Notes: generated by a model not told the origin, from the letters alone. DNA of 64,000 bases from Burkholderia contaminans (GCF_029633825.1 NZ_CP090641.1:620001-684000), one strand, 5' to 3'; shown: positions 34,329 to 43,348, counted from the stretch's first letter. Made by a program: numbers and translations.

Positions 34329-35351
34329 ATGAATGACAAGGAAAGAAAGCCGTGGGTCACGGCATCGGATGTCGCGGCGCGCGCCGGCGTGTCGCGCTCC
34401 GCGGTGTCGCGTGCGTTCTCGCCGACAGCGAGTATCGCCCCGCAGACGCGTGAACGCGTGATGGTCGCCGCGCGCGCGCTCGGCTACCAGGTCAACCTGA
34501 TCGCGCGCGACATGATCACGCAGCGCAGCAGCATGATCGGCGTCGTGACGGCCGGGTTCGAGAATCCGTTTCGCGCACGGCTGCTGTCGGACCTGATGGC
34601 CGCGCTCGGGCAGCGCGCGCTCACGCCGCTCGTGACCAATGCGGAAGATCCGCGCCAGGTCCGGCAATCGCTCGAACAGTTGCTCAGCTACCGGATCGCG
34701 GGCCTCGTGATGACGTCCGCGTCGCCGCCGCTGTCGGTGGCGCAGCAGTATCTCGAACACCGGATCCCGGTCGTGATGATCAACCGCGAGGCGAACCTGC
34801 CGGGCGCGGACATCGTCGTCAGCGACAACGCGGCGGGCGCCGCCCATGCGGCGCAGCGGCTCGTGCGGGCCGGCGCGCGCCGGCTCGCGTTCGTCGGGCC
34901 GCTCGGCGCGAGCTACAGCGCGCAGTCGCGTGCTACCGCGTTCGAGCATGCGATCGGGCGCGGCGATGCATTCGACTCGACACTCGCACACGTGCTCGAC
35001 ACGCCGTCCGACACCCATGCAAGCGGCGTCGAAGCCGCGCGGCAACTGTTCGCGAACGGCAAGCGGCCCGACGGCGTGTTCTGCTCGTCGGACCTGCTCG
35101 CGCTCGGCGTGATCGACGTGGCGCGCAGCGAATTCGGGCTGCGCGTGCCGGACGACGTGCGCGTGATCGGCTTCGACGACATCCCGGCCGCCGAATACGA
35201 CGCGTATCGGCTCACGACGCTGCGACAGGACACGCGCGGCCTCGCGCACGCGGCGATCGACCTGCTCGCCGACCGGATGCAGACGTTCGACGGCCCGTCG
35301 CGCACGCGCATCGTGACGGTCACGCAGGTGGTGCGGGCCAGCTGCGCATAA
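34329..35351 (+). CDS. LacI-family transcriptional repressor
   Basis: Repressor of 340 residues. The N-terminal helix-turn-helix and hinge are VTASDVAARAGVSRSAVSRA and ARALGYQVNLIARDMITQRS. The periplasmic-binding-like effector domain follows, with GVFCSSDLLALGVIDVAR and VIGFDDIPAAEYDAYRLTTL. It is convergent with, and next to, the sugar ABC operon (permeases 35384-37110, binding protein 37145-38383). It most likely binds the perfect 22-bp palindrome at 38422-38443. Its start lies within a few bases of the divergent PI-PLC start. Confidence 0.9.
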   Translation: MNDKERKPWVTASDVAARAGVSRSAVSRAFSPTASIAPQTRERVMVAARALGYQVNLIARDMITQRSSMIGVVTAGFENPFRARLLSDLMAALGQRALTPLVTNAEDPRQVRQSLEQLLSYRIAGLVMTSASPPLSVAQQYLEHRIPVVMINREANLPGADIVVSDNAAGAAHAAQRLVRAGARRLAFVGPLGASYSAQSRATAFEHAIGRGDAFDSTLAHVLDTPSDTHASGVEAARQLFANGKRPDGVFCSSDLLALGVIDVARSEFGLRVPDDVRVIGFDDIPAAEYDAYRLTTLRQDTRGLAHAAIDLLADRMQTFDGPSRTRIVTVTQVVRASCA

Positions 35352-35383
35352 CCAGGGGAGATCGGGCGCGGCGGCGCCGCGCG

Positions 35384-36244
35384 TCACTTCAGCCCGCCCG
35401 CGAACCCGCGCAGCAGGTAGCGCTGCACATAGCCGGCCACGGCCAGCGTGGGCAGCGATGCCATCAGCCCCGCGCTCATCAGGTCGCCCCAGTCGATGCC
35501 GTTCTCCGTCACATAGCCGGCAATCGCGAGCGGCAGCGTGAAGCGGCTCGGCGTCGACACGAACAGCAGCGCGATCAGGAATTCGTTCCACGCGGCGATG
35601 AACACGAAGATCGCGGTCGCGATCAGCCCCGGCGCGCACAGCGGCAGCACGATCTGCACGAGGCGTCGAGCAAGCCCCGCGCCGTCGATGCAGGCGGCTT
35701 CCTCGTATTCGATCGGCACGTCGCGCACGAACGCGAGCAGCATCCAGATCGCCATCGGCAGCGCGTAGATCTGGTACGCGAGCATCAGGCCGAGCGTCGA
35801 ATCGAGCAGGTGCAGCCGCTTCGCGAGCGCGAACAGCGGCACCGCGATCGTGATCGGCGGCATCAGCTTCAACGCGAGCACGAGCACCAGGAACAGCAGG
35901 TCCAGCCGCGCCGGAAAACGCAGCCGCACGAGCGCGTACGCGGCCGGAAACGCGAGCGCCAGCGCGAGCAGCGTCGTGCCGAAGCCGACCAGCAGCGAAT
36001 TGAACAGCGGCGCGCCGATGCCGTTGGACCATACCGACGCGAAATGCTCGAAGGTCGGCGCGGCCGGCCAGATCCGCAACGGATGATCGAGCCGTTCGAG
36101 TGTCGGCATGAACGCCGCGCCGGCCATCCACAGGCACGGCAGCAGCAACAGCGCGAGCGCGGCGATGCGCAACGCCCACGGCATCGCGCGACCGAATGCG
36201 GCGCCCGTTCGCGCGCCCGTGATGCGAGCGGGTTGCGCCGTCAT
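35384..36244 (-). CDS. Carbohydrate ABC transporter permease (MalG type)
   Basis: Permease of 286 residues, BPD_transp_1 (CUT1 class), about six helices. The EAA loop reads EYEEAACIDGAGLARRLVQI followed by VLPLCAPGL, typical of MalG/UgpE. Its ATG at 36244 overlaps the stop of the MalF-type gene (ATGA). Last gene of the operon; no CUT1 ATPase follows, so a shared ATPase from elsewhere (MsmK/UgpC type) would be needed. Confidence 0.9.
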   Translation of the reverse strand: MTAQPARITGARTGAAFGRAMPWALRIAALALLLLPCLWMAGAAFMPTLERLDHPLRIWPAAPTFEHFASVWSNGIGAPLFNSLLVGFGTTLLALALAFPAAYALVRLRFPARLDLLFLVLVLALKLMPPITIAVPLFALAKRLHLLDSTLGLMLAYQIYALPMAIWMLLAFVRDVPIEYEEAACIDGAGLARRLVQIVLPLCAPGLIATAIFVFIAAWNEFLIALLFVSTPSRFTLPLAIAGYVTENGIDWGDLMSAGLMASLPTLAVAGYVQRYLLRGFAGGLK

Positions 36245-37110
36245 GCGCGCCGCTTGCGAACCGTCTGCCATACGTACCCCGAGACCAGCAGCGCGGACGC
36301 CGCGAGCATCAGCACCGACGCGGCGCTCGCCGGGCCGACGTTGAAGAAGCGGAAGCCCGTGTCGTAGATATAGGTCGACAAAGTCTGCGTCGCGTTGCCG
36401 GGGCCGCCGCCCGTCAGCGCATAGACCTTGTCGAACAGCTTGAACGTGTCGATCGAACGCAGCAGCAGCGCAAGGCCGATCTGCGGCGCCGCGAGCGGCA
36501 GCGTGATGTCGCGCAGGCATTGCCACTCGCTCGCGCCGTCGGTGCGCGCGGCTTCGTACAGCTCCTGCGGGATCGACTGCAGCCCGGCGAGCACGATCAG
36601 GAACGCCATCGGCGTCCACTGCCACACGTCGACGAGCGCGAGCGACCACAGCGCGAGATGCGGATCGGACAGCCAGCGCACGCCTTCGACGCCGAACGCC
36701 GCGAGCAGCGCATTCAGGAAGCCGTCGAAGTTGAGCCAGTTGCGCCAGATCGCCGAGCACACGAGCGTGGACAGCATCATCGGCAGGATCGCGAGCGGCA
36801 GCGCGATGCGTCGCCCCGGAAACGCACGCACGAACAGCAGCGCGAGGCCGAAGCCCAGCGCGACTTCGGCGAGCGACGCGACGATCGTGAAGCGCAGCGT
36901 GTTGCCGAAGCCGGCCGTGAACGCGTCGTCGCCGAGCACCGCGCGATAGTTCGCGAGCCCGGTAAACGCGCGCCGGCCGGCCGAGTAGTCGACCCGGCAG
37001 AACGAATCGATCAGCACCTGCGCGACCGGATACAGCGCGAGCGCGGCGAGCACCAGCAGCGCGGGCCCGAGCAGCGCGACGAACGGCAGGCTGCGGCCGA
37101 AGGCTTTCAT
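36241..37110 (-). CDS. Carbohydrate ABC transporter permease (MalF/UgpA type)
   Basis: Permease of 289 residues, CUT1 class. Features: LPFVALLGPALLVLAALALY at the N-terminus, FTGLANYRAVLGDDAF, and the EAA loop ELYEAARTDGASEWQCLRDI followed by TLPLAAPQIG. Near the C-terminus DKVYALTGGGPGNATQTLST is a strong CUT1 signature. The start is 34 nt after the binding-protein stop, so they form one operon. Confidence 0.91.
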   Translation of the reverse strand: MKAFGRSLPFVALLGPALLVLAALALYPVAQVLIDSFCRVDYSAGRRAFTGLANYRAVLGDDAFTAGFGNTLRFTIVASLAEVALGFGLALLFVRAFPGRRIALPLAILPMMLSTLVCSAIWRNWLNFDGFLNALLAAFGVEGVRWLSDPHLALWSLALVDVWQWTPMAFLIVLAGLQSIPQELYEAARTDGASEWQCLRDITLPLAAPQIGLALLLRSIDTFKLFDKVYALTGGGPGNATQTLSTYIYDTGFRFFNVGPASAASVLMLAASALLVSGYVWQTVRKRRA

Positions 37111-37144
37111 GCGCTGTGTTCCGGCGAGGGTTGGAGACGCGCGG

Positions 37145-38383
37145 TCACTTGCCGGCCGCGGCCGTCGCCTGCGCGATCTTCTGCTGCGCCTGGCGCAGCG
37201 CGGCGTCGGGCGCGGCCTGCCCGGTCAGCGCGAGCTGCAGCTGGTCGCCGAGAATGCTCTCGACCTGCTGCCAGTCGTTCACGCGCGGCCGCGCACGGCC
37301 GGCTTCGAGCGCCTTCAGCTGATCCGGATACCAGCGGTACTGGCGCACCAGCGCCGGATCGTTGAACACGCTGCGGCGGGTCGGCGGAATGCCGATGCCG
37401 GCAAGGCGCGTCTGCGTGTCGCGTGCGGTCAGGTACGCGAGGAAATCCTGCGCGAGCTTCGCGTGCGGCGCGTCCTTCGGGATGCCCATCTGCCAGATGC
37501 CGAGCATCGGCGCCGGGCCCGCGGTCTGCCCGGGCGGCGGCTGCAGCGCGATCTGGCCGACCACGCGCGACTGCTTCGGATCGTCGAGCGCCGGCACCCA
37601 CGCCGGCCACACCTCGATCGACTGCGCGGCCGTGCCGCGCTGCAGCGCGTCGCGTACTTCGGCCGCGCCATATACGTCGACGTCCTTCGGCGCGGATGCC
37701 TTCAGCGCGAGGAAGGTCTTCAGCGCCGCCTGCGCTTCGCGAGAATCGATCGTCACGTTGCCGGCACGGTCGAACACGTCACCGCCGTAGGCCCACAGGA
37801 TCGGCAGGAAGCCCGTCACGACCGGGTTGCCCTTCGTGCCGCGGAACACGACGCCCGACACGCTCTTGTCCGCGCCGCCGACGGTCTGCGCGATCTTCAG
37901 CACGTCGTCCCAGTTGCGCGGCGGCTGCAGCTTGTACTTCGCGAGCAGGTCCTTGCGGTACGCGAACATTTCGACGTTGCCGACGATCGGCAGCGCGTAC
38001 AGCGCACCGGCCGCGTTGCGGCCGAGCGCGACGGCGGACGGCACGAGATCGGCGTCGGCAAGCGACGCGGGCAGCGGCTTCAACCAGCCGTTGCCGATGA
38101 ATTCGGGCGCCCACGTGTCATCCATCATCACGAGGTCGTATGCACCGGTGCCTTCGCGCATCGACAGCTTGAGCTTCTGGTACAGGTTCGCGTTCGGCAG
38201 CTTGAGCAGCTCGATCTCGGTGCCCGGGTGCAGCTTGTTGAAGCCGGCGACGGCGTCGGCCAGCCCCTTGCCGTAGATGTCGTCGCGGCCTGCGATGACG
38301 AGATCCGCGGCAACGGCGTGCGTGGCGGCGAAGGACAGCGCAAGGGCGGCGGACAGCGCGCGCAGGCGGCTCAGCAAGGTCAT
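37145..38383 (-). CDS. Carbohydrate ABC transporter binding protein (family 1)
   Basis: Periplasmic binding protein of 412 residues, SBP_bac_1 family. Signal peptide ALSAALALSFAATHAVAA; core segments VAGFNKLHPGTEIELLKLP, DLVMMDDTWAPEFIGNGWL and ALPIVGNVEMFAYRKDLLAK. FLPILWAYGGDVFD and GPAPMLGIWQMGIPKDAP match CUT1 binding proteins. The ATG at 38383 follows GAGAGA. First gene of the operon; the 22-bp palindrome lies 39 nt upstream, in a good place for a LacI-type operator. Sugar ligand unknown. Confidence 0.9.
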   Translation of the reverse strand: MTLLSRLRALSAALALSFAATHAVAADLVIAGRDDIYGKGLADAVAGFNKLHPGTEIELLKLPNANLYQKLKLSMREGTGAYDLVMMDDTWAPEFIGNGWLKPLPASLADADLVPSAVALGRNAAGALYALPIVGNVEMFAYRKDLLAKYKLQPPRNWDDVLKIAQTVGGADKSVSGVVFRGTKGNPVVTGFLPILWAYGGDVFDRAGNVTIDSREAQAALKTFLALKASAPKDVDVYGAAEVRDALQRGTAAQSIEVWPAWVPALDDPKQSRVVGQIALQPPPGQTAGPAPMLGIWQMGIPKDAPHAKLAQDFLAYLTARDTQTRLAGIGIPPTRRSVFNDPALVRQYRWYPDQLKALEAGRARPRVNDWQQVESILGDQLQLALTGQAAPDAALRQAQQKIAQATAAAGK

Positions 38384-38421
38384 GAGGTCTCTCTCGTTCG
38401 GCGTGGTGGCGGGACGGCCAG

Positions 38422-38443
38422 GCGTTGCACACGTGTGCAACGC
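38422..38443. promoter_or_regulatory. LacI-type operator: perfect 22-bp palindrome
   Basis: The core CGTTGCACACGTGTGCAACG (38423-38442), extended by G and C on its flanks, is a perfect 22-bp palindrome with a central CpG, the form expected of LacI/GalR-family operators. It is 39 nt upstream of the sugar binding-protein start and within the same locus as the only LacI-family gene of the window. Confidence 0.82.
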
Positions 38444-38658
38444 GGGAGATGCGTGTGGCCGCCTGTTGCGAACGCCATTGTTCACGCCGATCGTTAAGAA
38501 TTTATGGCACACGGCGATCACCGGTGCGCGGCGCCTGCCGAGCGCTTGCCACAGCGAGCCGGGCGGCAACCCGGCCGCCCGCCACCCACCTGCTGCTCAC
38601 CGCCCGTTGCGCGTCGCCGGCCGCCCGCGTTCCGCGCGCCGTGTCCCGTGCCCTGCGC

Positions 38659-39867
38659 TTAAAAGTTCACACGAATGCCGGCCATCACCGCCAGTTGCCG
38701 GCTCGAGTTGCTGTTCGCGAGCACCGGAATCTGCGCGTAGTTCACCGCGTTGCCGTCCGCGTCGGTGCCGAGCCCCTTCCCGCTCGCGATCTGGCCGATC
38801 GCGACCGCATACAGCGCCGTGCGCTTCGACAGGCTGTAGTTCGTGCCGACGTTCACCTGGTGGAACCGCGTCGTGCCGCGCCCGTCGGTATGCACGGCGT
38901 TGAAGATATAGGCGACGCCGCCCTGCAGCGCGGGCGTGAACATGTACGTGGCGTTCACCTCGCCGATATCGAACGTGAACGCCTGCGTGCGCGGCTGTGC
39001 GGCGGTCGAGAAATAGCGGCTGTCGCCGAGGCGCGTATGCGTATAGGTGAGCGCGATCGTCGCGTCGCCGAACGTGACCGACCCGCCCGCGCCGAACGCG
39101 CGCATCGAGCCGGCGTCCTGCAACAGGCAGACCATCGCGCCCGGGTTGCTGCACGCGAAATCGCCGATATAGCCGGTCGCGCCGCCGAGCGCCGCGTCGA
39201 GCGGCTGGTGCAGGTCGAGGTAGCCGATCGAGAATGCAACCGGCGCGCGCGTGTACGTCGCGGCGACCGCATAGCCGCGCTTTGCGGAGAAATCGCCGGC
39301 CTGCCCGCCGAAGCTGAACGTGCCGCCGAACGTGAGGCCGTTGAAATCGGCGCTGGTGAACTTCACCGCGTTGTTGAAGTTGAACGCGGCGTTCAGGTTG
39401 TCGACGTCGCCGAGGTGCGAGCCGTACGGCGTCGACCAGTTGTTGCTCGACACGTACGCACCGAGCATGTCGGTGTACGAGTCGTACTGGCGGCCGAGGC
39501 CGAGCGTGCCGATGCCGTCCTGGCGCAGCCCGACCCATGCCTGCCGGCTGAAGGCCGTGCCGCCCTGCAGCGCCTGCCCGTTCGCGGACAGAAACTGCTG
39601 CTCGAGCGTGAACACTGCATTGAGCCCGCCGCCAAGCGGCTCGGCACCCTGGAAGCCGAACCGCGACGGCACGAGGTTGCCGCCGCCCATCTGCCACGCA
39701 TGGCCGCCGCCCGTGCTGCCGTCGGCGCGCGTGAACTGCTGGTTCGTCGAGTAGATGATGCCGGTATCCACGGTGCCGTACAGCGTCACGCTGCCCGAGG
39801 TCTGCGCATGTGCGTGCATGCAGCCCAGCGTCGCCGCAGCCGCGGCCAGTCGTCGTCCAATCTTCAT
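38659..39867 (-). CDS. General trimeric porin (Gram-negative porin family)
   Basis: Outer-membrane porin of 402 residues. Short signal (LAAAAATLGCMHAHAQ), then the classic start SSVTLYG-like SGSVTLYGTVDTGIIY, SRFGFQGAEPLGGGLNAVFT, AFSRQAWVGLRQDGIGTLGL and GRQYDSYTDM. It ends in the C-terminal Phe of beta-barrel proteins (GIRVNF). The ATG at 39867 follows GAGGGGCGGG. A CAAATCGGCAAA element shared with the amine-catabolism genes lies 100 nt upstream, so it probably belongs to that regulon and lets the substrate through the outer membrane. Confidence 0.93.
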   Translation of the reverse strand: MKIGRRLAAAAATLGCMHAHAQTSGSVTLYGTVDTGIIYSTNQQFTRADGSTGGGHAWQMGGGNLVPSRFGFQGAEPLGGGLNAVFTLEQQFLSANGQALQGGTAFSRQAWVGLRQDGIGTLGLGRQYDSYTDMLGAYVSSNNWSTPYGSHLGDVDNLNAAFNFNNAVKFTSADFNGLTFGGTFSFGGQAGDFSAKRGYAVAATYTRAPVAFSIGYLDLHQPLDAALGGATGYIGDFACSNPGAMVCLLQDAGSMRAFGAGGSVTFGDATIALTYTHTRLGDSRYFSTAAQPRTQAFTFDIGEVNATYMFTPALQGGVAYIFNAVHTDGRGTTRFHQVNVGTNYSLSKRTALYAVAIGQIASGKGLGTDADGNAVNYAQIPVLANSNSSRQLAVMAGIRVNF

Positions 39868-39966
39868 GTCCCGCCCCTCTGTTGTCATCGATTCGCAGTG
39901 CAGATCGATGGAGTTGTCGATATGGGTGACAGGACTCTATCCAGCGAAAATTCAGGACCTCTATCG

Positions 39967-39978
39967 CAAATCGGCAAA
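39967..39978 (-). promoter_or_regulatory. Shared regulon element, copy 1 (porin)
   Basis: Coding-strand TTTGCCGATTTG, continuing CGATAG, 100 nt upstream of the porin start. Identical 12-mers precede the APC permease operon and the LuxR gene; a 9-of-12 match precedes the aldehyde dehydrogenase gene. Confidence 0.7.
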
Positions 39979-40034
39979 CAGTCGCATGTGTTGCCCGCGA
40001 GGTTGCCCGGCGGCGCCGTCGCGGCGCGCGCGTG

Positions 40035-40973
40035 TCATTCGGGGCGCGTCGTCTGCGACGGCAGCTCGCCGAACAGGTCGCGATACTCGCGCGCGAAATA
40101 GCCGAGGTGCGTGAACCCCCAGCTCGCGGCGGCCTCGCCGACGCCGAGCTGCTGCACGGGCGTCGTGCGCAGCAAGCGGCGCACCGCGTTCAGCCGGATC
40201 GTGCGCAGATAGCCGACCGGCGTGACGTCGGCCACGCGCTGGAAACTCGTTTGCAGCGTGCGGCGGCTGCAGCGCAGCGCGCGGCACAGTTCGAGCACGG
40301 TGACGGGTTCCTCGGGGCGGTCGCGCAGATGCTTCTCGCAACGGCTCACGATGTCGCTGTAGGTGGCGTGCGTGATGTCGCGGCGCTCGACGCCGATGCC
40401 CTGCTCGAGCGCATCGAGGAACATGCCGAGCATCGCGTCGCGGAACATCTTGCGGGTGGCCGCGTATTCGAGGTGGCCCGGGTTGCGCTGCGCATCGTCG
40501 ATCAGCGACGACAGCCGCACGCCGAGCGCGACGCCCTGCTCGTCGGACAGCCGCGTCACGTGGCGCAGCTTGCGTGCGCCGGATGCGCCGAATTCGGCTT
40601 CGCACAGCTCGTCGACCATGTCGGACGCCGCGCTGATCCCGACGAGCCCCATCCCTTCCGGCGTGTGGAATTCGAAATCCTCGCCCGCGCGCAGCGCGAG
40701 CAGCGCGTAGCCGTCGACGGGCTGGCCCTGGAACGTGCCCGCGAGCGGCACGGACAGCGGCACCGCGAGCGACGTGCGCCCGGCCGGCGCGAGCCCGGTT
40801 TGCGCGACACGCCGGTTGGTCGTTTCGCGGAAGAAGTGGAAATCGTCGTACAGCACCTGCGTGACGGTGCCCTTGAAGCGGCCCGGCGTCATCTGGCGGT
40901 AGACCTGATGCCAGCCCGCGATCGCGAGCCCGTGATCGTGCACGTCTTCGTGTGAGCGTGACTGGAACAGCAT
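40035..40973 (-). CDS. AraC-family transcriptional regulator (EutR/FeaR-like)
   Basis: Regulator of 312 residues. The N-terminal 190 residues are a sensing domain (TQVLYDDFHFFRETTNRRVA, LAVPLSVPLAGTFQGQ). The C-terminal AraC DNA-binding domain follows, with VTVLELCRALRCSRRTLQTS, RVADVTPVGYLRTIRLNAVR and EAAASWGFTHLGYFAREYRD. I chose ATG 40973, which sits 6 nt after GGAG; an ATG at 41030 would add 19 Arg-rich residues. It lies downstream of the permease and DUF3156-like genes in one direction, so it is probably in their operon. It likely responds to the amine or its aldehyde. Confidence 0.88.
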   Translation of the reverse strand: MLFQSRSHEDVHDHGLAIAGWHQVYRQMTPGRFKGTVTQVLYDDFHFFRETTNRRVAQTGLAPAGRTSLAVPLSVPLAGTFQGQPVDGYALLALRAGEDFEFHTPEGMGLVGISAASDMVDELCEAEFGASGARKLRHVTRLSDEQGVALGVRLSSLIDDAQRNPGHLEYAATRKMFRDAMLGMFLDALEQGIGVERRDITHATYSDIVSRCEKHLRDRPEEPVTVLELCRALRCSRRTLQTSFQRVADVTPVGYLRTIRLNAVRRLLRTTPVQQLGVGEAAASWGFTHLGYFAREYRDLFGELPSQTTRPE

Positions 40974-41033
40974 CGGCATCTCCGGTAAAACCCCTAAACG
41001 CGGCCGCCGGTTCCCGGCGCGCAACGCCATAGC

Positions 41034-41621
41034 TTACCCGTGCAAAATCCTGCGTAGTGCGGTTTCGAACGCGAGACAGGCCGCCGACAGCGCGCCGGCC
41101 TGCTCGCCCGTCAGGCGAACGTAGCGGCGGAACGACGGCATCCGGTTCACGACCTCGCTGCCGCCGAACGGCACGATCGCGAGCGTCCAGCGGCCGTCGC
41201 GTGCATCGATCGTACAGTGGGTCAGGTGCAGCGGCCGCAGCGCGTCGGCCAGCGACGGTTCGGCGACCAGCGCGGCCACCGCATCGACGAATCCGGGGTC
41301 GCATCCCGGCACGGCCACCGCGTCGATACCCGTGCTGCGCAGCCAGCCGGTCTGGCGCACGCGCGCGCTGCCCCGCATGGCCGGGCCGCACGCGGTGGCC
41401 GCCACCTTCACGCTGACCGTATGCATCAGGAACTGGCGGTCGACCCGCTCGTCGATGGTCACGCGCACGCCGTTCGGCAGCCGGGCCGTCAGACCGGCAG
41501 CTCCGTCGGCCTCGCGCTCGGCGCGCAGGTCGGCCAGCACGCGCGCGGCGAGCGCGCCGGGCCGATGGCTGGGCGGCGGTGCATCGGGCGCTGCGCGCCA
41601 GCGGGCGAGCGCGAGCTTCAC
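41034..41621 (-). CDS. Uncharacterised protein, DUF3156-like
   Basis: Protein of 195 residues starting at a GTG (41621) that overlaps the permease stop (GTGA), so translation is coupled. There is no signal peptide or membrane segment. Recognisable blocks are VDRQFLMHTVSVKVAATACG, VRQTGWLRSTGIDAVAVPG and GGSEVVNRMPSFRRYVRLTG. They resemble the DUF3156 family, which I recall beside amine or ethanolamine permeases in pseudomonads; this is from memory. Tight coupling suggests it helps the permease or the first catabolic step. It is not an ethanolamine ammonia-lyase subunit. Confidence 0.6.
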   Translation of the reverse strand: MKLALARWRAAPDAPPPSHRPGALAARVLADLRAEREADGAAGLTARLPNGVRVTIDERVDRQFLMHTVSVKVAATACGPAMRGSARVRQTGWLRSTGIDAVAVPGCDPGFVDAVAALVAEPSLADALRPLHLTHCTIDARDGRWTLAIVPFGGSEVVNRMPSFRRYVRLTGEQAGALSAACLAFETALRRILHG

Positions 41622-43120
41622 GATGCAACGTGCTCGTTGCGCAGCACTTCCTCGACCGGCACCGGCCTGAACGGATGCCGGCGCTGCACGACGAGCGTCC
41701 AGAACAGCGCGTACAGCGCGGTGAGCCCGAGCATCGCGCCGAACGGCACGTAGATGTCGCGCGCGTTCATGCCCGGCGGCGTGATGTACCAGATCGCCAG
41801 GATGATGCCGACGCTCGATACGATCTGCGGCAGCGGGAACAGCGGCGAACGGTACGGGCGCGGCAGGTCCGGGCGACGAATCCGCAGCATCACGACCGAT
41901 GCGGTGACGAGCAGGTACGCGGTGCCCCACGCGCAGGTCGCGGCGAGCACGAGGTGCAGGATGCTGTCGAGGTTGCCGTTGATCAGCCACGCGTGGAAGA
42001 TCGGCACGATCGCCGACGCGACGATGCCGACCACCGGCGTCTTGAAGCGCGGGTGCAGGTACGCGAAGCAGCGCGGCAGCGCGCCGTCGATCGCCATCCC
42101 GTACAGGATGCGCGGCAGCCCGGCCATCAGCGTGTTGATCGTCGCGGCGCCGGCGCACAGGAACGCGATGCCGAACCACACGCGGCCGAACGGGCCCAGC
42201 ACCTGCAGCGCGAACGCGGGAATCGCGCCCGGCGTGTCGAGCAGGTGCGTGAGGCCGTCGGGGCTCACCGGCACGTTCGCGACCTGGCGGCGGATCGCCG
42301 CGCCGTACAGGAACATGCAGATCGCGACGCCGACGAGGCCCAGCGCCATCGCGCGCGGAATCGTCTTGCCCGGCGCCTTCATTTCCGGCGCGAGCGGCGT
42401 GACGAACTCGCAGCCGACGAACATGAACATCGCCATCCCGACCAGCGACAGCACGGCCGGCACCGACGTGCCGACTTCCGAGCCGCCGAACCAGCCGTCG
42501 AGATGCACGGCCGGCGCGGCCGCGAGCCCGAGGATCCCGAAGATCATCAGCGACAGCCACATGCCGGCGGTCAGCACGATCTCGAGCTTGCTGAACACCT
42601 TGATGCCGATGATGTTGGTGATCGCGAACGTGACGACGAGGCCGACGCCGACGAGCCACGAGCTGTTGTGCTTCTCGAATGCCGCATTCAGCGATTCGAA
42701 ATTGACGAGCGCCATGATGCCGCTCAGGATCGTTTCCGCCGTGCCGGCGAACACGTGCACGAGGAAATACGCGGAGATCGTGCCGGTGATCGCCCAGAAG
42801 CGGCCGAGCCCGCACGACAGGTAATCGTAAACCGAGCCGGCCGTCGGCAGCATCGCGGCGGCTTCGGAGAAGGTCGTCGCCTGCGCCTGCATCATCACGA
42901 ACGCGATGATCATCGCGATCGCGAACGCCCAGCCGCCCATCCCGAAGCCCGACGTCGCGGTGAGAATCACCGGGCTCGCCATGATGAGGCCGACGGCGCT
43001 CGCCAGCGCGGTCGGAAAGCCGACCGCACCCGCCTTCAGCGCCGTTCCGCCGCCTGCTTCAGCCGGCGTGCCGGCGGGCGTGTCGCCCGCTGCGCCGGTA
43101 ACTCCTGACCATCCCGACAT
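41618..43120 (-). CDS. APC-superfamily amine/amino acid permease (ethanolamine permease-like)
   Basis: Inner-membrane permease of 500 residues with about 12 helices. APC features: VGLIMASPVILTATSGFGMG (first helix), TTFSEAAAMLPTAGSVYDYL, MFMFVGCEFVTPLAPEMKAP (helix 6 region) and GLPRILYGMAIDGALPRCFA. The ATG at 43120 follows AAGGAGA; a TTG five codons earlier is unlikely. The first 20 residues are Gly/Thr/Ala-rich. It heads a unit with the DUF3156-like and AraC genes, and the shared element lies 173 nt upstream. It probably imports the amine degraded by the neighbouring aminotransferase and dehydrogenase. Confidence 0.87.
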   Translation of the reverse strand: MSGWSGVTGAAGDTPAGTPAEAGGGTALKAGAVGFPTALASAVGLIMASPVILTATSGFGMGGWAFAIAMIIAFVMMQAQATTFSEAAAMLPTAGSVYDYLSCGLGRFWAITGTISAYFLVHVFAGTAETILSGIMALVNFESLNAAFEKHNSSWLVGVGLVVTFAITNIIGIKVFSKLEIVLTAGMWLSLMIFGILGLAAAPAVHLDGWFGGSEVGTSVPAVLSLVGMAMFMFVGCEFVTPLAPEMKAPGKTIPRAMALGLVGVAICMFLYGAAIRRQVANVPVSPDGLTHLLDTPGAIPAFALQVLGPFGRVWFGIAFLCAGAATINTLMAGLPRILYGMAIDGALPRCFAYLHPRFKTPVVGIVASAIVPIFHAWLINGNLDSILHLVLAATCAWGTAYLLVTASVVMLRIRRPDLPRPYRSPLFPLPQIVSSVGIILAIWYITPPGMNARDIYVPFGAMLGLTALYALFWTLVVQRRHPFRPVPVEEVLRNEHVAS

Positions 43121-43292
43121 CCCTGTCTCCTTCAAGTGTCGAACCGGGCCGCCGCCCCGCCGGCGGCCCGGGTTCCCTGCCTTGCGGTCAGCCCGGGGCG
43201 GCGCTTCGGCGCTTCGTTACCCGGGCTCCTTGTCGATCAAACGTCGATCCGATGTCGAAAAAATACGCAGGCAAAATAATCCGGTCATAGCC

Positions 43293-43304
43293 CAAATCGG
43301 CAAA
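43293..43304 (-). promoter_or_regulatory. Shared regulon element, copy 2 (APC permease operon)
   Basis: Coding-strand TTTGCCGATTTG followed by GGCT, 173 nt upstream of the permease ATG, in the 228-bp gap after the aminotransferase gene. The nearby AT-rich stretch (GCAAAATAAT, 43271-43280) could be promoter sequence. Confidence 0.7.
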
Positions 43305-43348
43305 CCGGCGGCAGCCGCGCTGCCCGCCGCCGGTGGGCCGTCGCGCGA

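Noticed and set aside
33402..36179. A single 925-codon frame running through LacI and PI-PLC regions
   Set aside because: Only its last 300 codons match a real protein (PI-PLC). The rest is antisense to the LacI and permease regions.
41034..41621. Ethanolamine ammonia-lyase small subunit (EutC), suggested by the permease neighbour
   Set aside because: No EutC motifs, and no EutB gene nearby.
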